Translations under genes and position numbers: made by a program
NCBI GenBank assembly: GCA_034440455.1
Contig: JAWXCB010000085.1
Location: forward strand, 1-56,813
Reading direction: 5' to 3'
Source: JAWXCB01 sp034440455
GTDB taxonomy: Bacteria; Bacteroidota; Bacteroidia; Chitinophagales; CAIOSU01
Length of the DNA stretch: 56,813 nt
Notes under the pieces: generated by a model
What the model saw: only the letters and a program-made list of their open reading frames with translations
Database searches by the model: none
What the model was told of the DNA's origin: nothing
Shown here: positions 41,634-49,535 of the stretch, piece after piece
Position numbering within the stretch: the stretch's first letter is position 1
Layout of the letters: each line of letters opens with the position of its first letter

Positions 41634-41699
41634 GCGGATTTATTCCGCCATCCCAAAGAGAAAAATATTAGGGGATGCCGGAATAAATCCGGCATGACA
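41634..41699. repeat. Palindromic repeat, GCCGGCATGACA family, abutting a stop codon
   Basis: GGATTTATTCCGCCATCCC at the left and GGGGATGCCGGAATAAATCC at the right, ending GGCATGACAT. It closely follows the 8581-8653 element. It lies between holA and the convergent LRR-protein gene whose stop is at 41701, so it may end transcripts from both sides. Confidence 0.75.
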
Positions 41700-41700
41700 T

Positions 41701-42159
41701 TTACTCGCTTACAATTTTGCAATTCGGCAACGCCAGTCGTGCTTTTTCAATTTCTCCTTTTGCTAATTTGTTATCCTTGATGAGAAACTCGCGCAGGTTG
41801 GTGAGATCGCTTAATCCTTCTTTCGGAAGAAAGTTCAGGTAGTAGTTTCCGCTGAGGTCAAGCACTTTCAGCTTTGTGAGTGTTCCGATTTCTACGGGGA
41901 TGGAGGACCAATAGTTGTAAGGAAGATAGAGGCGCTCCAAGTTTTCAAACGTGAGAATTTCTTTTGGAAATGCTTTGAGCTTTTGCAAACTCAAATCGAG
42001 ATACAGCACTTCATCAGGATTTGCTTTTGCTTTTTCCAAATCGCTGAACCAGTTTTCAGAAAACATCAAGTCGGTGATTGCTACTTCGTTTTCGCCTTGT
42101 TCCTGTGCGTGCAGCGCAAAAGAGGAAAGCAAAAGGAAAAAGAGGTTTAGAGTTTTCAT
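41701..42159 (-). CDS. Small secreted leucine-rich-repeat protein
   Basis: From ATG 42159 (MKTLNLFFLLLSSFALHAQ, a signal peptide) the protein has 152 residues. The mature part carries about five short LRRs (VLYLDLSLQKLKAFPKEIL, FENLERLYLPYNYWSSIPVE, LTKLKVLDLSGNYYLNFLP, LTNLREFLIKDNKL) of the bacterial/plant-like type. A longer frame to 42216 only translates the palindromic repeat upstream and breaks the signal peptide. Function is unknown; periplasmic or surface binding is likely. Confidence 0.85.
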   Translation of the reverse strand: MKTLNLFFLLLSSFALHAQEQGENEVAITDLMFSENWFSDLEKAKANPDEVLYLDLSLQKLKAFPKEILTFENLERLYLPYNYWSSIPVEIGTLTKLKVLDLSGNYYLNFLPKEGLSDLTNLREFLIKDNKLAKGEIEKARLALPNCKIVSE

Positions 42160-42186
42160 TTTGTTGATTTTGATATTGTTTGTTTC

Positions 42187-42269
42187 GTCATGCTGAGCGA
42201 CAGCGAAGCATCTCACATTTTATGAAGAGCGAGATTCTTCGCTATGCAGAGCCTCCCGCTCAGAATGAC
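42187..42269. repeat. Palindromic repeat, GTCATGCTGAGC/GCTCAGAATGAC family
   Basis: Outer arms CGTCATGCTGAGCG and CGCTCAGAATGACG are inverted with two mismatches; inner arms GAAGCATCTC and GAGATTCTTC pair too. The right arm contains the ribF stop codon (TGA 42260-42262), so the repeat defines the end of RibF. It is a third palindrome family, related to the TGTCATCCTGAG type. Confidence 0.75.
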
Positions 42270-43216
42270 GATTCTTTATTGGTTTTTAGAGCGCGTAAAA
42301 TTTTCAGGGAAAATTCTTTGTCTTTTTTCAGTTGTTGTATCAATTCATCCACCGAGTTGAATTTCATTTCTTTCCGGATAGATGCGACCAAATCAACGCC
42401 AATGTTCATGCCGTAAACTTCTTCGTTGAAATCAAAGATGTGAACTTCAATGGTTTGTTTCTTTCCATTGAAAGTCGGGCGGAAACCGATGTTGAGCATT
42501 CCGCCAAAATTGGTTTCATCCACTTTTACAATTACAGCATACACGCCATTGGCAGGAATCAGTTTATCGGCATCTTCAATTTTGAGATTGGCAGTAGGGA
42601 AGCCAAGTTTTTTTCCGAGATGCTCGCCTGTGACAACTTTTCCCGTGAGCGTGTAAGGATGCCCAAGTAAAGAGTTAGCAGTTTCGATTTCACCGCCTGT
42701 TAAAGCATTCCTGATTTTGGTGGAGCTGACGGAAATATTCTCCACCATCTGTGCTTCGATTTCTTCCACTTCAAATCCTAATTTCTTTCCCATTGCTGTC
42801 ATCAGTTCAATATCTCCGGTTCGGTTGTTGCCAAAGCGATGATTGAAACCCATTACCACTTTGCGCGGATAAAATTTCTTCCAGATGAAATCTTCCACAT
42901 ACTGTTCAGCCGTTAGCTGTGAAAACTCTTTTGAAAAAGGCGTAACGACAAGATTATCCACTCCGTATTTTGAAAGCAGGCTGGTTTTTTCTTCCAGCGT
43001 GTTGAGCAGTTTCAGGTTGCTGTCATCCTTGTGCAACACCATTCGCGGGTGCGGATGAAAAGTAAGAATGATATTTTCACCATTGCTGTTTGCGGCAAGT
43101 TGATTAAGCCGCCTGATAATTACCTGATGACCGGTATGTACGCCATCAAACGTGCCAGTGGTAAACACGGGGTTCTTGAATTCGGGAAGATTTTCAATGC
43201 CTCTGAAGACTCTCAT
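42260..43216 (-). CDS. ribF: Bifunctional riboflavin kinase/FAD synthetase
   Basis: RibF makes FMN and then FAD from riboflavin and ATP. The 318-residue protein has an N-terminal nucleotidyltransferase domain (FTTGTFDGVHTGHQVIIRRL with the T/HxGH motif, VMGFNHRFGNNRTGD, ISVSSTKIRNAL) and a C-terminal riboflavin-kinase barrel (GHPYTLTGKVVTGEHLGKKL, GFPTANLKIEDADKLIPANG, GFRPTFNGKKQTIEVHIFDF). It follows truB by 15 bases in the order ftsX-DUF3098-uppP-truB-ribF. The last residues (NKESSF) are encoded by the palindromic repeat at the end of the gene. Confidence 0.97.
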   Translation of the reverse strand: MRVFRGIENLPEFKNPVFTTGTFDGVHTGHQVIIRRLNQLAANSNGENIILTFHPHPRMVLHKDDSNLKLLNTLEEKTSLLSKYGVDNLVVTPFSKEFSQLTAEQYVEDFIWKKFYPRKVVMGFNHRFGNNRTGDIELMTAMGKKLGFEVEEIEAQMVENISVSSTKIRNALTGGEIETANSLLGHPYTLTGKVVTGEHLGKKLGFPTANLKIEDADKLIPANGVYAVIVKVDETNFGGMLNIGFRPTFNGKKQTIEVHIFDFNEEVYGMNIGVDLVASIRKEMKFNSVDELIQQLKKDKEFSLKILRALKTNKESSF

Positions 43217-43231
43217 TCTGACAAGACAAAA

Positions 43232-43915
43232 TTAACCCTCATTGATTTGTATCAGCAACTCCGGCAATTCCTTTGCATTCTCTAATGAAAAGCTACCAAT
43301 GCGCGTGCGGCAAAGCGAGTTGAGATATGCGCCACTCTCCAATGCCTTTCCGAAATCATGCGCCAGCGAGCGGATGTAAGTTCCTTTGCTGCAACGCACG
43401 CGAAATTTCACTAAGGGCAGCGCAATTTCCGAAAGCTCAAATTCAGATATCGTAACGGTGCGCGGCTCCAGTTCCACAAGATTTCCTTTATGCGCTTTTC
43501 TATAAACGGGTTTTCCGCCAACCTTCACGGCAGAGTAGGAAGGTGGAATTTGTTTTGTTTGTCCCAGAAATATTTTTGCAGTTGAATGTAAAAGTTCAGA
43601 CGTGATATGCTGAACGGGAAATGTCTGGTCATCTTCGGTCTCCCTGTCAAACGATGGGGTAGTGGCGCCCACGTAAAATGTACCGGTGTATTCTTTATCT
43701 AATTCTATAAATCCTGTGATGTCTTTCGTGGCTTTACCCGTGCAGAGAATCAAAAGTCCCGTAGCCAATGGGTCAAGTGTTCCGGCATGTCCAACTTTTA
43801 ATTTCTTCCCCAGTTTTTTTTCAATGGTATAGCGCACTTTTTTCACCACGTCAAACGAAGTCCATTCGTAAGGCTTGTTGATGAGCAGCATTGCGCCATT
43901 TTCAAAATCCAGCAT
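43232..43915 (-). CDS. truB: tRNA pseudouridine synthase B
   Basis: TruB makes pseudouridine 55 in tRNA. The 227-residue protein has LLINKPYEWTSFDVV, the catalytic Asp in KVGHAGTLDPLATGLL, YTGTFYVGATTPSFD, PPSYSAVKVGGKPVYRKAHKG and SKGTYIRSLAHDFG. The start codon shares one base with the uppP stop (TGATG), so translation is coupled; a TTG one codon upstream is less likely. It is shorter than the E. coli enzyme because the C-terminal PUA part is absent, as usual in Bacteroidetes. Confidence 0.96.
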   Translation of the reverse strand: MLDFENGAMLLINKPYEWTSFDVVKKVRYTIEKKLGKKLKVGHAGTLDPLATGLLILCTGKATKDITGFIELDKEYTGTFYVGATTPSFDRETEDDQTFPVQHITSELLHSTAKIFLGQTKQIPPSYSAVKVGGKPVYRKAHKGNLVELEPRTVTISEFELSEIALPLVKFRVRCSKGTYIRSLAHDFGKALESGAYLNSLCRTRIGSFSLENAKELPELLIQINEG

Positions 43916-44697
43916 CAATCAACAAGATTAAGGTCGTAGCCAAGCGCGAGCAATGTGAGCAGAATTAATCCAAGCGTGATGCGGTAATAGCCGAAAAGTT
44001 TGAATCCATGCTTCTGCAAAAAGGAAATAAAAAATTTGATTGCAAGCAGCGCAACAAAAAATGCAACAACATTCCCAATCAAAAGAATTCCGATTTTATC
44101 GCTTGTCAGCGCAGCATGATTTTTATACAACTTGTATACGGTTGCCGCAAACATCGTGGGCACGGCAAGGAAGAAACTGAACTCAGCCGCAGTTTTTCGC
44201 GTGAGCCGTTGCGACATTCCGCCAATGATTGTCGCAGCCGAACGCGATACTCCCGGAATCATGGCGATACATTGAAACAAGCCAATCTTCAGCGCTTTGA
44301 AATACGTGATTTCATCATCGTCATCTTTTCCCGCCAGCCATTTGTCAATGAATATCAAAATCACTCCGCCAAGTAATAAGGATACTGCAACTACCTCCAC
44401 ACTGCCGAGAATCATGTCAACGTAATCACCGAACAATTTCCCGATAACCGCAGCGGGAATAAAAGCTACTAACAGTTTTTTATAAAAATCAACGGACTGG
44501 ATAAATCGTTTCCAATACAACACAATCACCGAAAGGATTGCGCCAAACTGGATGCTAATGATATAGATAGTATTAAACTCATCGGGTTTCATTCCGAGCA
44601 ACTTCTCGGTGATAATCATGTGCCCGGTGGAAGAGATGGGAAGAAATTCCGTGATGCCTTCAACGATGGCGAGTAGAATAGCTTCAAATAAAGACAT
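43915..44697 (-). CDS. uppP: Undecaprenyl-diphosphatase UppP (BacA)
   Basis: UppP dephosphorylates undecaprenyl pyrophosphate to recycle the peptidoglycan carrier lipid and can confer bacitracin resistance. The 260-residue protein has about eight helices, with LLAIVEGITEFLPISSTGHMI, GLFQCIAMIPGVSRSAATII and SFFLAVPTMFAATVYKL, the family's conserved re-entrant regions. It lies between DUF3098 (13 bases upstream) and truB (1-base overlap). Confidence 0.97.
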   Translation of the reverse strand: MSLFEAILLAIVEGITEFLPISSTGHMIITEKLLGMKPDEFNTIYIISIQFGAILSVIVLYWKRFIQSVDFYKKLLVAFIPAAVIGKLFGDYVDMILGSVEVVAVSLLLGGVILIFIDKWLAGKDDDDEITYFKALKIGLFQCIAMIPGVSRSAATIIGGMSQRLTRKTAAEFSFFLAVPTMFAATVYKLYKNHAALTSDKIGILLIGNVVAFFVALLAIKFFISFLQKHGFKLFGYYRITLGLILLTLLALGYDLNLVD

Positions 44698-44710
44698 CGT
44701 TCCGGTTGAA

Positions 44711-44977
44711 TCAGTCTTTTGCTTTCACCATGATGGCGAATACTTCGATGATAAGTCCGATGATGATTACGATGGGAGCAATGGTGATGCGTGTTGCGCT
44801 GTATAATTCTTTTGAATTGAATTCAGCAGGATTTTCAGGATGCCCGCCAATCATCAGCACATAGCCGCAAGCGATAACAGCCATTCCCGCCAGCATTAGG
44901 ATGTAATTGATTTTTCCGAAAACAAATGCGGGCGGGTTTCCCGTTTCGTTCTTGCTACTTAATAATGTCTTCGCCAT
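44711..44977 (-). CDS. DUF3098 membrane protein
   Basis: An 88-residue protein with two helices (INYILMLAGMAVIACGYVLM and ITIAPIVIIIGLIIEVFAIM) separated by the polar GGHPENPAEFNSKELYSATR segment, exactly the DUF3098 layout. It is always found downstream of ftsX in Bacteroidetes, which suggests a role in the divisome or in murein metabolism, but none has been shown to my knowledge. Confidence 0.9.
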   Translation of the reverse strand: MAKTLLSSKNETGNPPAFVFGKINYILMLAGMAVIACGYVLMIGGHPENPAEFNSKELYSATRITIAPIVIIIGLIIEVFAIMVKAKD

Positions 44978-45052
44978 TTTTAGTTTAGTTTAAAATTTGG
45001 ACTTTGGAGTTGGTTTGAAATAAACTTCAAACTCTAAACTTCAAATTCCAAA

Positions 45053-45928
45053 CTAATAAAGGTCATCCAACTTCAACCGCAAATATTTCGACACCGATAA
45101 GTAGGTGCTGAACCAAGTGATGATTACACCCAAAATAATGATTGCAGCGAAGATGGCTCCAAAGTTAAATAAATCGTCAGTGGAAACAATCAAGGTAGGC
45201 AATTGAGTTTGCGCATAATAAAGTAATCCCATCAGCCCGATTACTGCAAGCGCCCCGCTTACAAAGCCATTGAAGATGCTGCGCGCCATAAAGGGCTTGA
45301 TGATAAACCAGCGTGTGGCGCCAACAAGTTGCATACTCTTAATGAGAAAGCGGTTGGAATACATCGCCAACCTGATCGTGTTGTCAATGAGGGTGATAGC
45401 AATCAGCACGAGCATCACTGACACGCCAAGCAAAATGAGCGTCACTTTGCGGATGTTCTGATTAATCAGTTCAACAATCGCCTTAAAGTAATAGACCGAT
45501 TCAACTTGCGGATATTCCATCAGTTCGGTTTCAATCGCTGTAAGACTGTCCGAGTTGGCAAAATCTGATTTCAAGTGAAAATTGATGGAAGCATACAACG
45601 GGTTGTAGCCGAGAATCTGCAAATCTTCTCCGAAATCTTCCGCGAGGATTTTTGCGGCATCATCTTTTGAAATGTATTTGGTGGATTTGATGTAAGGCTT
45701 CTTCTCCAACTTTTTTTGAAACTGAAAAATATCCGCATCGCTCAATCCCTCTTTCAGGATAATTGAAATCTCGATGCTTTCCCGAAAATATTCCGATAGC
45801 TTTTGCGAAAACATCAGCACATGCCCTAAAATGCCAAGCATAAACAACACCATGGTGATGCTGATAATCGAATAAATGTAAGAGGGTTTTGAACGCTTAC
45901 GGGGACCCTTGCCGACTTGTTCCAACAC
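45053..45928 (-). CDS. ftsX: Cell division protein FtsX
   Basis: The 291-residue permease of the FtsEX complex that activates murein hydrolases at division. Helix 1 lies at about 20-40 (SIISITMVLFMLGILGHVLM); a periplasmic domain of about 130 residues (SIEISIILKEGLSDADIFQF, YISKDDAAKILAEDFGEDL) is followed by three helices (LILLGVSVMLVLIAITLIDN, IFNGFVSGALAVIGLMGLLY, FGAIFAAIIILGVIITW) and the FtsX core MQLVGATRWFIIKPFMARS. The GTG at 45928 gives MLEQVGKG. It heads the ftsX-DUF3098-uppP-truB-ribF group. ftsE is elsewhere, as usual. Confidence 0.93.
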   Translation of the reverse strand: MLEQVGKGPRKRSKPSYIYSIISITMVLFMLGILGHVLMFSQKLSEYFRESIEISIILKEGLSDADIFQFQKKLEKKPYIKSTKYISKDDAAKILAEDFGEDLQILGYNPLYASINFHLKSDFANSDSLTAIETELMEYPQVESVYYFKAIVELINQNIRKVTLILLGVSVMLVLIAITLIDNTIRLAMYSNRFLIKSMQLVGATRWFIIKPFMARSIFNGFVSGALAVIGLMGLLYYAQTQLPTLIVSTDDLFNFGAIFAAIIILGVIITWFSTYLSVSKYLRLKLDDLY

Positions 45929-46154
45929 GCTGATTTTTGATGCTTGCGAAAATAGGAAAATAGAGGAGAGGGCTTGGGAGAGATACTAACAGGGGTAAAG
46001 TGGCTATTTATTTAAGGGCTAAAACTCTTGCTATTTTGTAGTTCTAATCTGCCTTCTCGTTTTATGGCGGGGATATGAGCATTAGGTCGGGGTTAGAAAA
46101 AAATAAAAAGCGGAAGAATAAAAGAGCAACTTCCCCACGCGGATTAACGCGCAC

Positions 46155-46768
46155 TCAGGTATTTAGTAAAATCCGCCTGCTTTTCCTGAATTCCTGCGCA
46201 TACCCGGTAATGATTTTCCGATTGAATGAGCTTTCGTTTTTTACCCTTCCCAGCATTTTCAATTCGCTCATCCGCAATATAATCTGCTCTGTTGGCTTAT
46301 CTTCATCACCGTTGAAAACGATACCGAGGATTTTGATGCCACGCGAACGCAGCGCCTCCACAGTGAGCAGCGTGTGGTTGATTGAGCCGAGATAGTGGCG
46401 CGACACGAGCAATACAGTCAGGTTGCGCTTATCCGCCCATTCGGCATAGAGGTCTTTCTGATTGAGCGGCACAAGCACCCCTCCCGCCCCTTCAACAATT
46501 TGGTGGTTAGTGGTTTTGGGAAGTTTGAGTTGCTTCATCTCGATTTTTTTCCCTTCCGCTGCCGCAGCATGATTGGGGGGATGCCGGAAGATTGAAGCGA
46601 TAGGCTTCGGGATGAAAAACCGATTTCTTATTACTCACCAACTGTTTTACACGCATCGTATCTGAATCAAGCAAGTTGCCCGATTGCACCGGCTTCCAGC
46701 GCGCAAAGAATGGCGGAAACGATGGTTTTGCCTACTCCGGTGCCGATGCCTGTAACGAAGATGTGAAT
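46155..46768 (-). pseudogene. bioD: Dethiobiotin synthetase, degenerate
   Basis: BioD closes the ureido ring of dethiobiotin with CO2 and ATP. Remains are spread over three frames. The first begins IHIFVTGIGTGVGKT with an ATT where ATG is expected (46768). Then the frame is lost near 46710: IVSAILCA meets WKPVQSGNLLDSD without the usual about eight residues between. A short repeat CTGGAAGCC would encode both LEA and WKP ends, so a deletion between direct repeats fits. A second shift is in the C6 run at 46575-46580 before NHAAAAEGKKIE. The last frame (IVEGAGGVLVPLN, LVSRHYLGSINHTLL) is open to 46155. Start loss, deletion and shift together point to real decay. It directly follows bioF. Confidence 0.88.
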
Positions 46769-46770
46769 CG

Positions 46771-47928
46771 CTAAGATTTTAAAACAGGAATACTGAGAAG
46801 CGCTGATGACAGGTTCTGGATTTCCTCTTCCGTATTAAAGCTATGCACCACCAATCTGATTCTTTCCCTGCCCCTTGGAACGGTAGGGTAGAGGATTGCC
46901 TTTGCATAAAAGCCCGCCTTCTCCAATTCCTGTGAAACCGATAAAGCCCTGTCATTTCCGGGGATAAGGAGGCTTTGAATCGGGCTTTCGCTTACAATCA
47001 GTTCTGTGTCTTTAATTTCCTTTATTAACTGTTGAAGCAACTCGTGCAAAGTCCTGATTTTTAATATTCTATGCTGTCGCTTTGACAGAATGTCATAGGC
47101 GCATCTTATCGCGATTATTGAGTGAAAAGGCAATGCTGTGGAGAAGATAAACGGGCGGGAAAAATTGAGGAGAAACTGTTTCAAAACTTCTGAGCCAAGC
47201 ACGATTGCCCCGTGGCAACCGAGGGCTTTGCTGAAGGTGTGGATGCGGGCGAACACCGCTTTTTCCAATCCCAATTCAACCACTCTGCCTTCGCCTTTTG
47301 GTCCGAATAATCCGGTTGCATGGGCTTCATCTACCACAAGATTTGCCCCGGTCTTTTCGCAGATTTCCACCAGCTCTTTTAACGGGGCGAAGTCGCCATC
47401 CATGGAATAAATGCTTTCAACAGCGATGTAAATATTTTCGAATTCACCTATTAATCTAAACTTCAAGTCAGCTATGTTATTGTGTTGAAATTCAACAGTT
47501 TTTCCGCGCGTCAGTTTCAATCCATCTCGGATGGAGGCATGAACAAGTTCATCATACAACACCAAATCATTTTTCTGCGGCACGGACGAAAAGAACCCCA
47601 CATTGGCATCATATCCTGAATTGAAAATCAACCCCGCCTCGGCATGATGATACCCTGCGATGAATGTTTCCAATTCCTCAAACAGGGGATGATTACCCGT
47701 GATGAGCCGCGAGCCGGTGGAGCCTTCGGGATAGCTGCCGCTTCTCTCCAGCTCCTTTTTGATTTTATCCCTTAATAATGCCGAGCGGGAGAAACCCAAA
47801 TAATCATTGGAGCAGAAATCTATGAGATGCGATTTGTCGGGCAGTGAACGGATGGAGAGGTCAGCCTGACGTTTGGAAAGGAATTGCGAAAGGAGCAACA
47901 AGGTTCTATTTTCTTCTGTCAGAAACAT
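46771..47928 (-). CDS. bioF: 8-amino-7-oxononanoate synthase (KAPA synthase)
   Basis: A PLP enzyme (alpha-oxoamine synthase) that joins pimeloyl-ACP/CoA and L-alanine in biotin synthesis (EC 2.3.1.47). The 385-residue protein has LIDFCSNDYLGFSRS, GSTGSRLITGNHPLFEELE, VVDEAHATGLFG (PLP-binding Asp and His) and the Schiff-base lysine in HTFSKALGCHGA. It is one of three adjacent bio genes on this strand; the intervening secreted-protein gene ends 12 bases before its start. Other alpha-oxoamine synthases are alternatives, but the bio neighbours decide. Confidence 0.94.
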   Translation of the reverse strand: MFLTEENRTLLLLSQFLSKRQADLSIRSLPDKSHLIDFCSNDYLGFSRSALLRDKIKKELERSGSYPEGSTGSRLITGNHPLFEELETFIAGYHHAEAGLIFNSGYDANVGFFSSVPQKNDLVLYDELVHASIRDGLKLTRGKTVEFQHNNIADLKFRLIGEFENIYIAVESIYSMDGDFAPLKELVEICEKTGANLVVDEAHATGLFGPKGEGRVVELGLEKAVFARIHTFSKALGCHGAIVLGSEVLKQFLLNFSRPFIFSTALPFHSIIAIRCAYDILSKRQHRILKIRTLHELLQQLIKEIKDTELIVSESPIQSLLIPGNDRALSVSQELEKAGFYAKAILYPTVPRGRERIRLVVHSFNTEEEIQNLSSALLSIPVLKS

Positions 47929-47940
47929 AGTAGTGGTCTC

Positions 47941-48324
47941 TTATCGAAGTGATTTAATAAACACCTGTTTATCACCCTCCGATGTTAAATCGAGCGTATC
48001 ACCGGTTGCTTTACTGATTTTCGATACGGAAATAAAATCCTCATAAAAGATAAATAGAGAGTCATGTTGAATTTGGTATTTATATTCAGGAAGTACAGAA
48101 TCGGGATAAAATATAGTGGAGTCTCCAAGCATAAAGGGAGAATTAAAAGTATCGTCAATAGCCCGCCAAGCCCCTTTTATTTTAGAGTTGTAATCGAACT
48201 GGATGTTTTCTTCTTTTTTATCCAGAGGTTCCGGAAGAATATTCTGAGCCTCACCAGAAAATGAAGAATATAAGTAAAAGGTTGTAAGAAGGAATAATTT
48301 CTTACAGGCTATCAACTGTTTCAT
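47941..48324 (-). CDS. Secreted hypothetical protein within the biotin operon
   Basis: A 127-residue protein starting inside the end of bioB (23-base overlap) and ending 12 bases before bioF. It begins with a signal peptide (CKKLFLLTTFYLYSSFSGEAQ) and has a lipocalin- or calycin-like feel (IKGAWRAIDDTFNSPFMLGD, YKYQIQHDSLFIFYEDFISV), like small Bacteroidetes proteins that describe 'lipocalin-like' strands, but the match is weak. Nothing ties it to biotin chemistry. It is coupled in translation to bioB, so it is expressed with biotin genes. Confidence 0.7.
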   Translation of the reverse strand: MKQLIACKKLFLLTTFYLYSSFSGEAQNILPEPLDKKEENIQFDYNSKIKGAWRAIDDTFNSPFMLGDSTIFYPDSVLPEYKYQIQHDSLFIFYEDFISVSKISKATGDTLDLTSEGDKQVFIKSLR

Positions 48325-49285
48325 GTTGTTCCTTAAACGACTCCCGTTGAGTCAATCCCAGCAATGCAAACATCTGCTTGTCTTCATCAAGGGCGGGGTT
48401 GGGTGTGGTGAGCAGCTTTTCGCCTGAGAAGATGGAATTCGCGCCTGCGAGAAAACACAATGCTTGCTCTTCGGTGCTCATTTCATTGCGCCCTGCGGAA
48501 AGGCGCACCATCGCCTTTGGCATGAGGATGCGGGCGGTGCCAATCATGCGCACCATGTCCCACACGTTCACACGCGGACGACCTTCAAGCGGAGTACCGT
48601 CAACTGCTACGAGCGCATTCACCGGCACGCTTTCGGGATGTTCGGGCAGCGTGGCGAGCGTGTGCAGCATGTTCATGCGGTCTTCATTGGTTTCGCCCAA
48701 GCCGATGATGCCTCCGCAACACACGCTGAGTCCCGCCTTACGCACATGCCCGAGTGTTTCCAAACGGTCATCGTATTTGCGAGTGGTGATGATTTCGCCA
48801 TAATAATCTGCCGAGGTATCGAGGTTGTGGTTGTAAGCATAAAGCCCCGCTTCTTTCAGCTTCTGCGCCTGACTTTCAGTGAGCATTCCCATTGTGCAGC
48901 AGACTTCCAAGCCCATTTCATTTACATCTTTCACCATGTCAAGCACCCGGTCAAAATCCTTGTTGTCGCGCACCTCGCGCCATGCCGCGCCCATACAAAA
49001 GCGCGTTGAGCCTGCCTCTTTCGCTTTTTTCGCAGTTTCCACTACGGTTGTTTTATCCAGTAGCTTGTGCGCCTCCACATCAGTATTGTAACGCGCAGCC
49101 TGCGGGCAGTATGAGCAGTCTTCCGTGCAGCCTCCTGTTTTCACCGACAGCAGCGTACACACTTGCACTTCACCTGTTGCCTGATATTTGCGGTGTAAGG
49201 TTGATGCGCGATAAATCAACTCCAATAAAGGTAGTTGATACACTTCTCTTACCTCGTCACGTGTCCAATCGTTGCGTATTTGCAT
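48302..49285 (-). CDS. bioB: Biotin synthase
   Basis: BioB is the radical-SAM enzyme that inserts sulfur into dethiobiotin (EC 2.8.1.6). The 327-residue protein carries the [4Fe-4S] triad Cys53, Cys57 and Cys60 (GGCTEDCSYCPQ), Cys97 (TRFCMGAAWR), Cys129/130 and further [2Fe-2S] ligands (LSVCCGGIIG), and the Arg of VRLSAGRNEM. The substrate-making BioD is degenerate in this window, so BioB may depend on another bioD copy or on imported dethiobiotin; that is inference. ATG 49285 begins MQIRNDWTRDEVREVYQL. Confidence 0.97.
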   Translation of the reverse strand: MQIRNDWTRDEVREVYQLPLLELIYRASTLHRKYQATGEVQVCTLLSVKTGGCTEDCSYCPQAARYNTDVEAHKLLDKTTVVETAKKAKEAGSTRFCMGAAWREVRDNKDFDRVLDMVKDVNEMGLEVCCTMGMLTESQAQKLKEAGLYAYNHNLDTSADYYGEIITTRKYDDRLETLGHVRKAGLSVCCGGIIGLGETNEDRMNMLHTLATLPEHPESVPVNALVAVDGTPLEGRPRVNVWDMVRMIGTARILMPKAMVRLSAGRNEMSTEEQALCFLAGANSIFSGEKLLTTPNPALDEDKQMFALLGLTQRESFKEQHETVDSL

Positions 49286-49535
49286 TCGGGGATTTTTAGT
49301 GGGATAAATTTAGATAAATTATAGCTGATGCGCTGATATGCCCATACGATTAGGTTTCGATTTGATCAACGCCCAATCCTCCACCCTAACAAATATTTTG
49401 CGCGTATTTATTTCATTTCTCTACATAACAGGAATAATCGAATCCGGCAGGGACGTTTTCGTTTTAAATTGCACAGTTTCGATAAGGCATCGCGCGAAAA
49501 ATAACGAACAAGATTTGTTGTAAACTTGTCAGCGT

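Noticed and set aside
46571..46590. Copy of the GGGGATGCCGGAA palindrome inside bioD
   Set aside because: The stretch GGGGGGATGCCGGAAG resembles the repeat core, but the encoded residues (FNLPASPNHAAAA) are the normal BioD family sequence, so the similarity is a coincidence.
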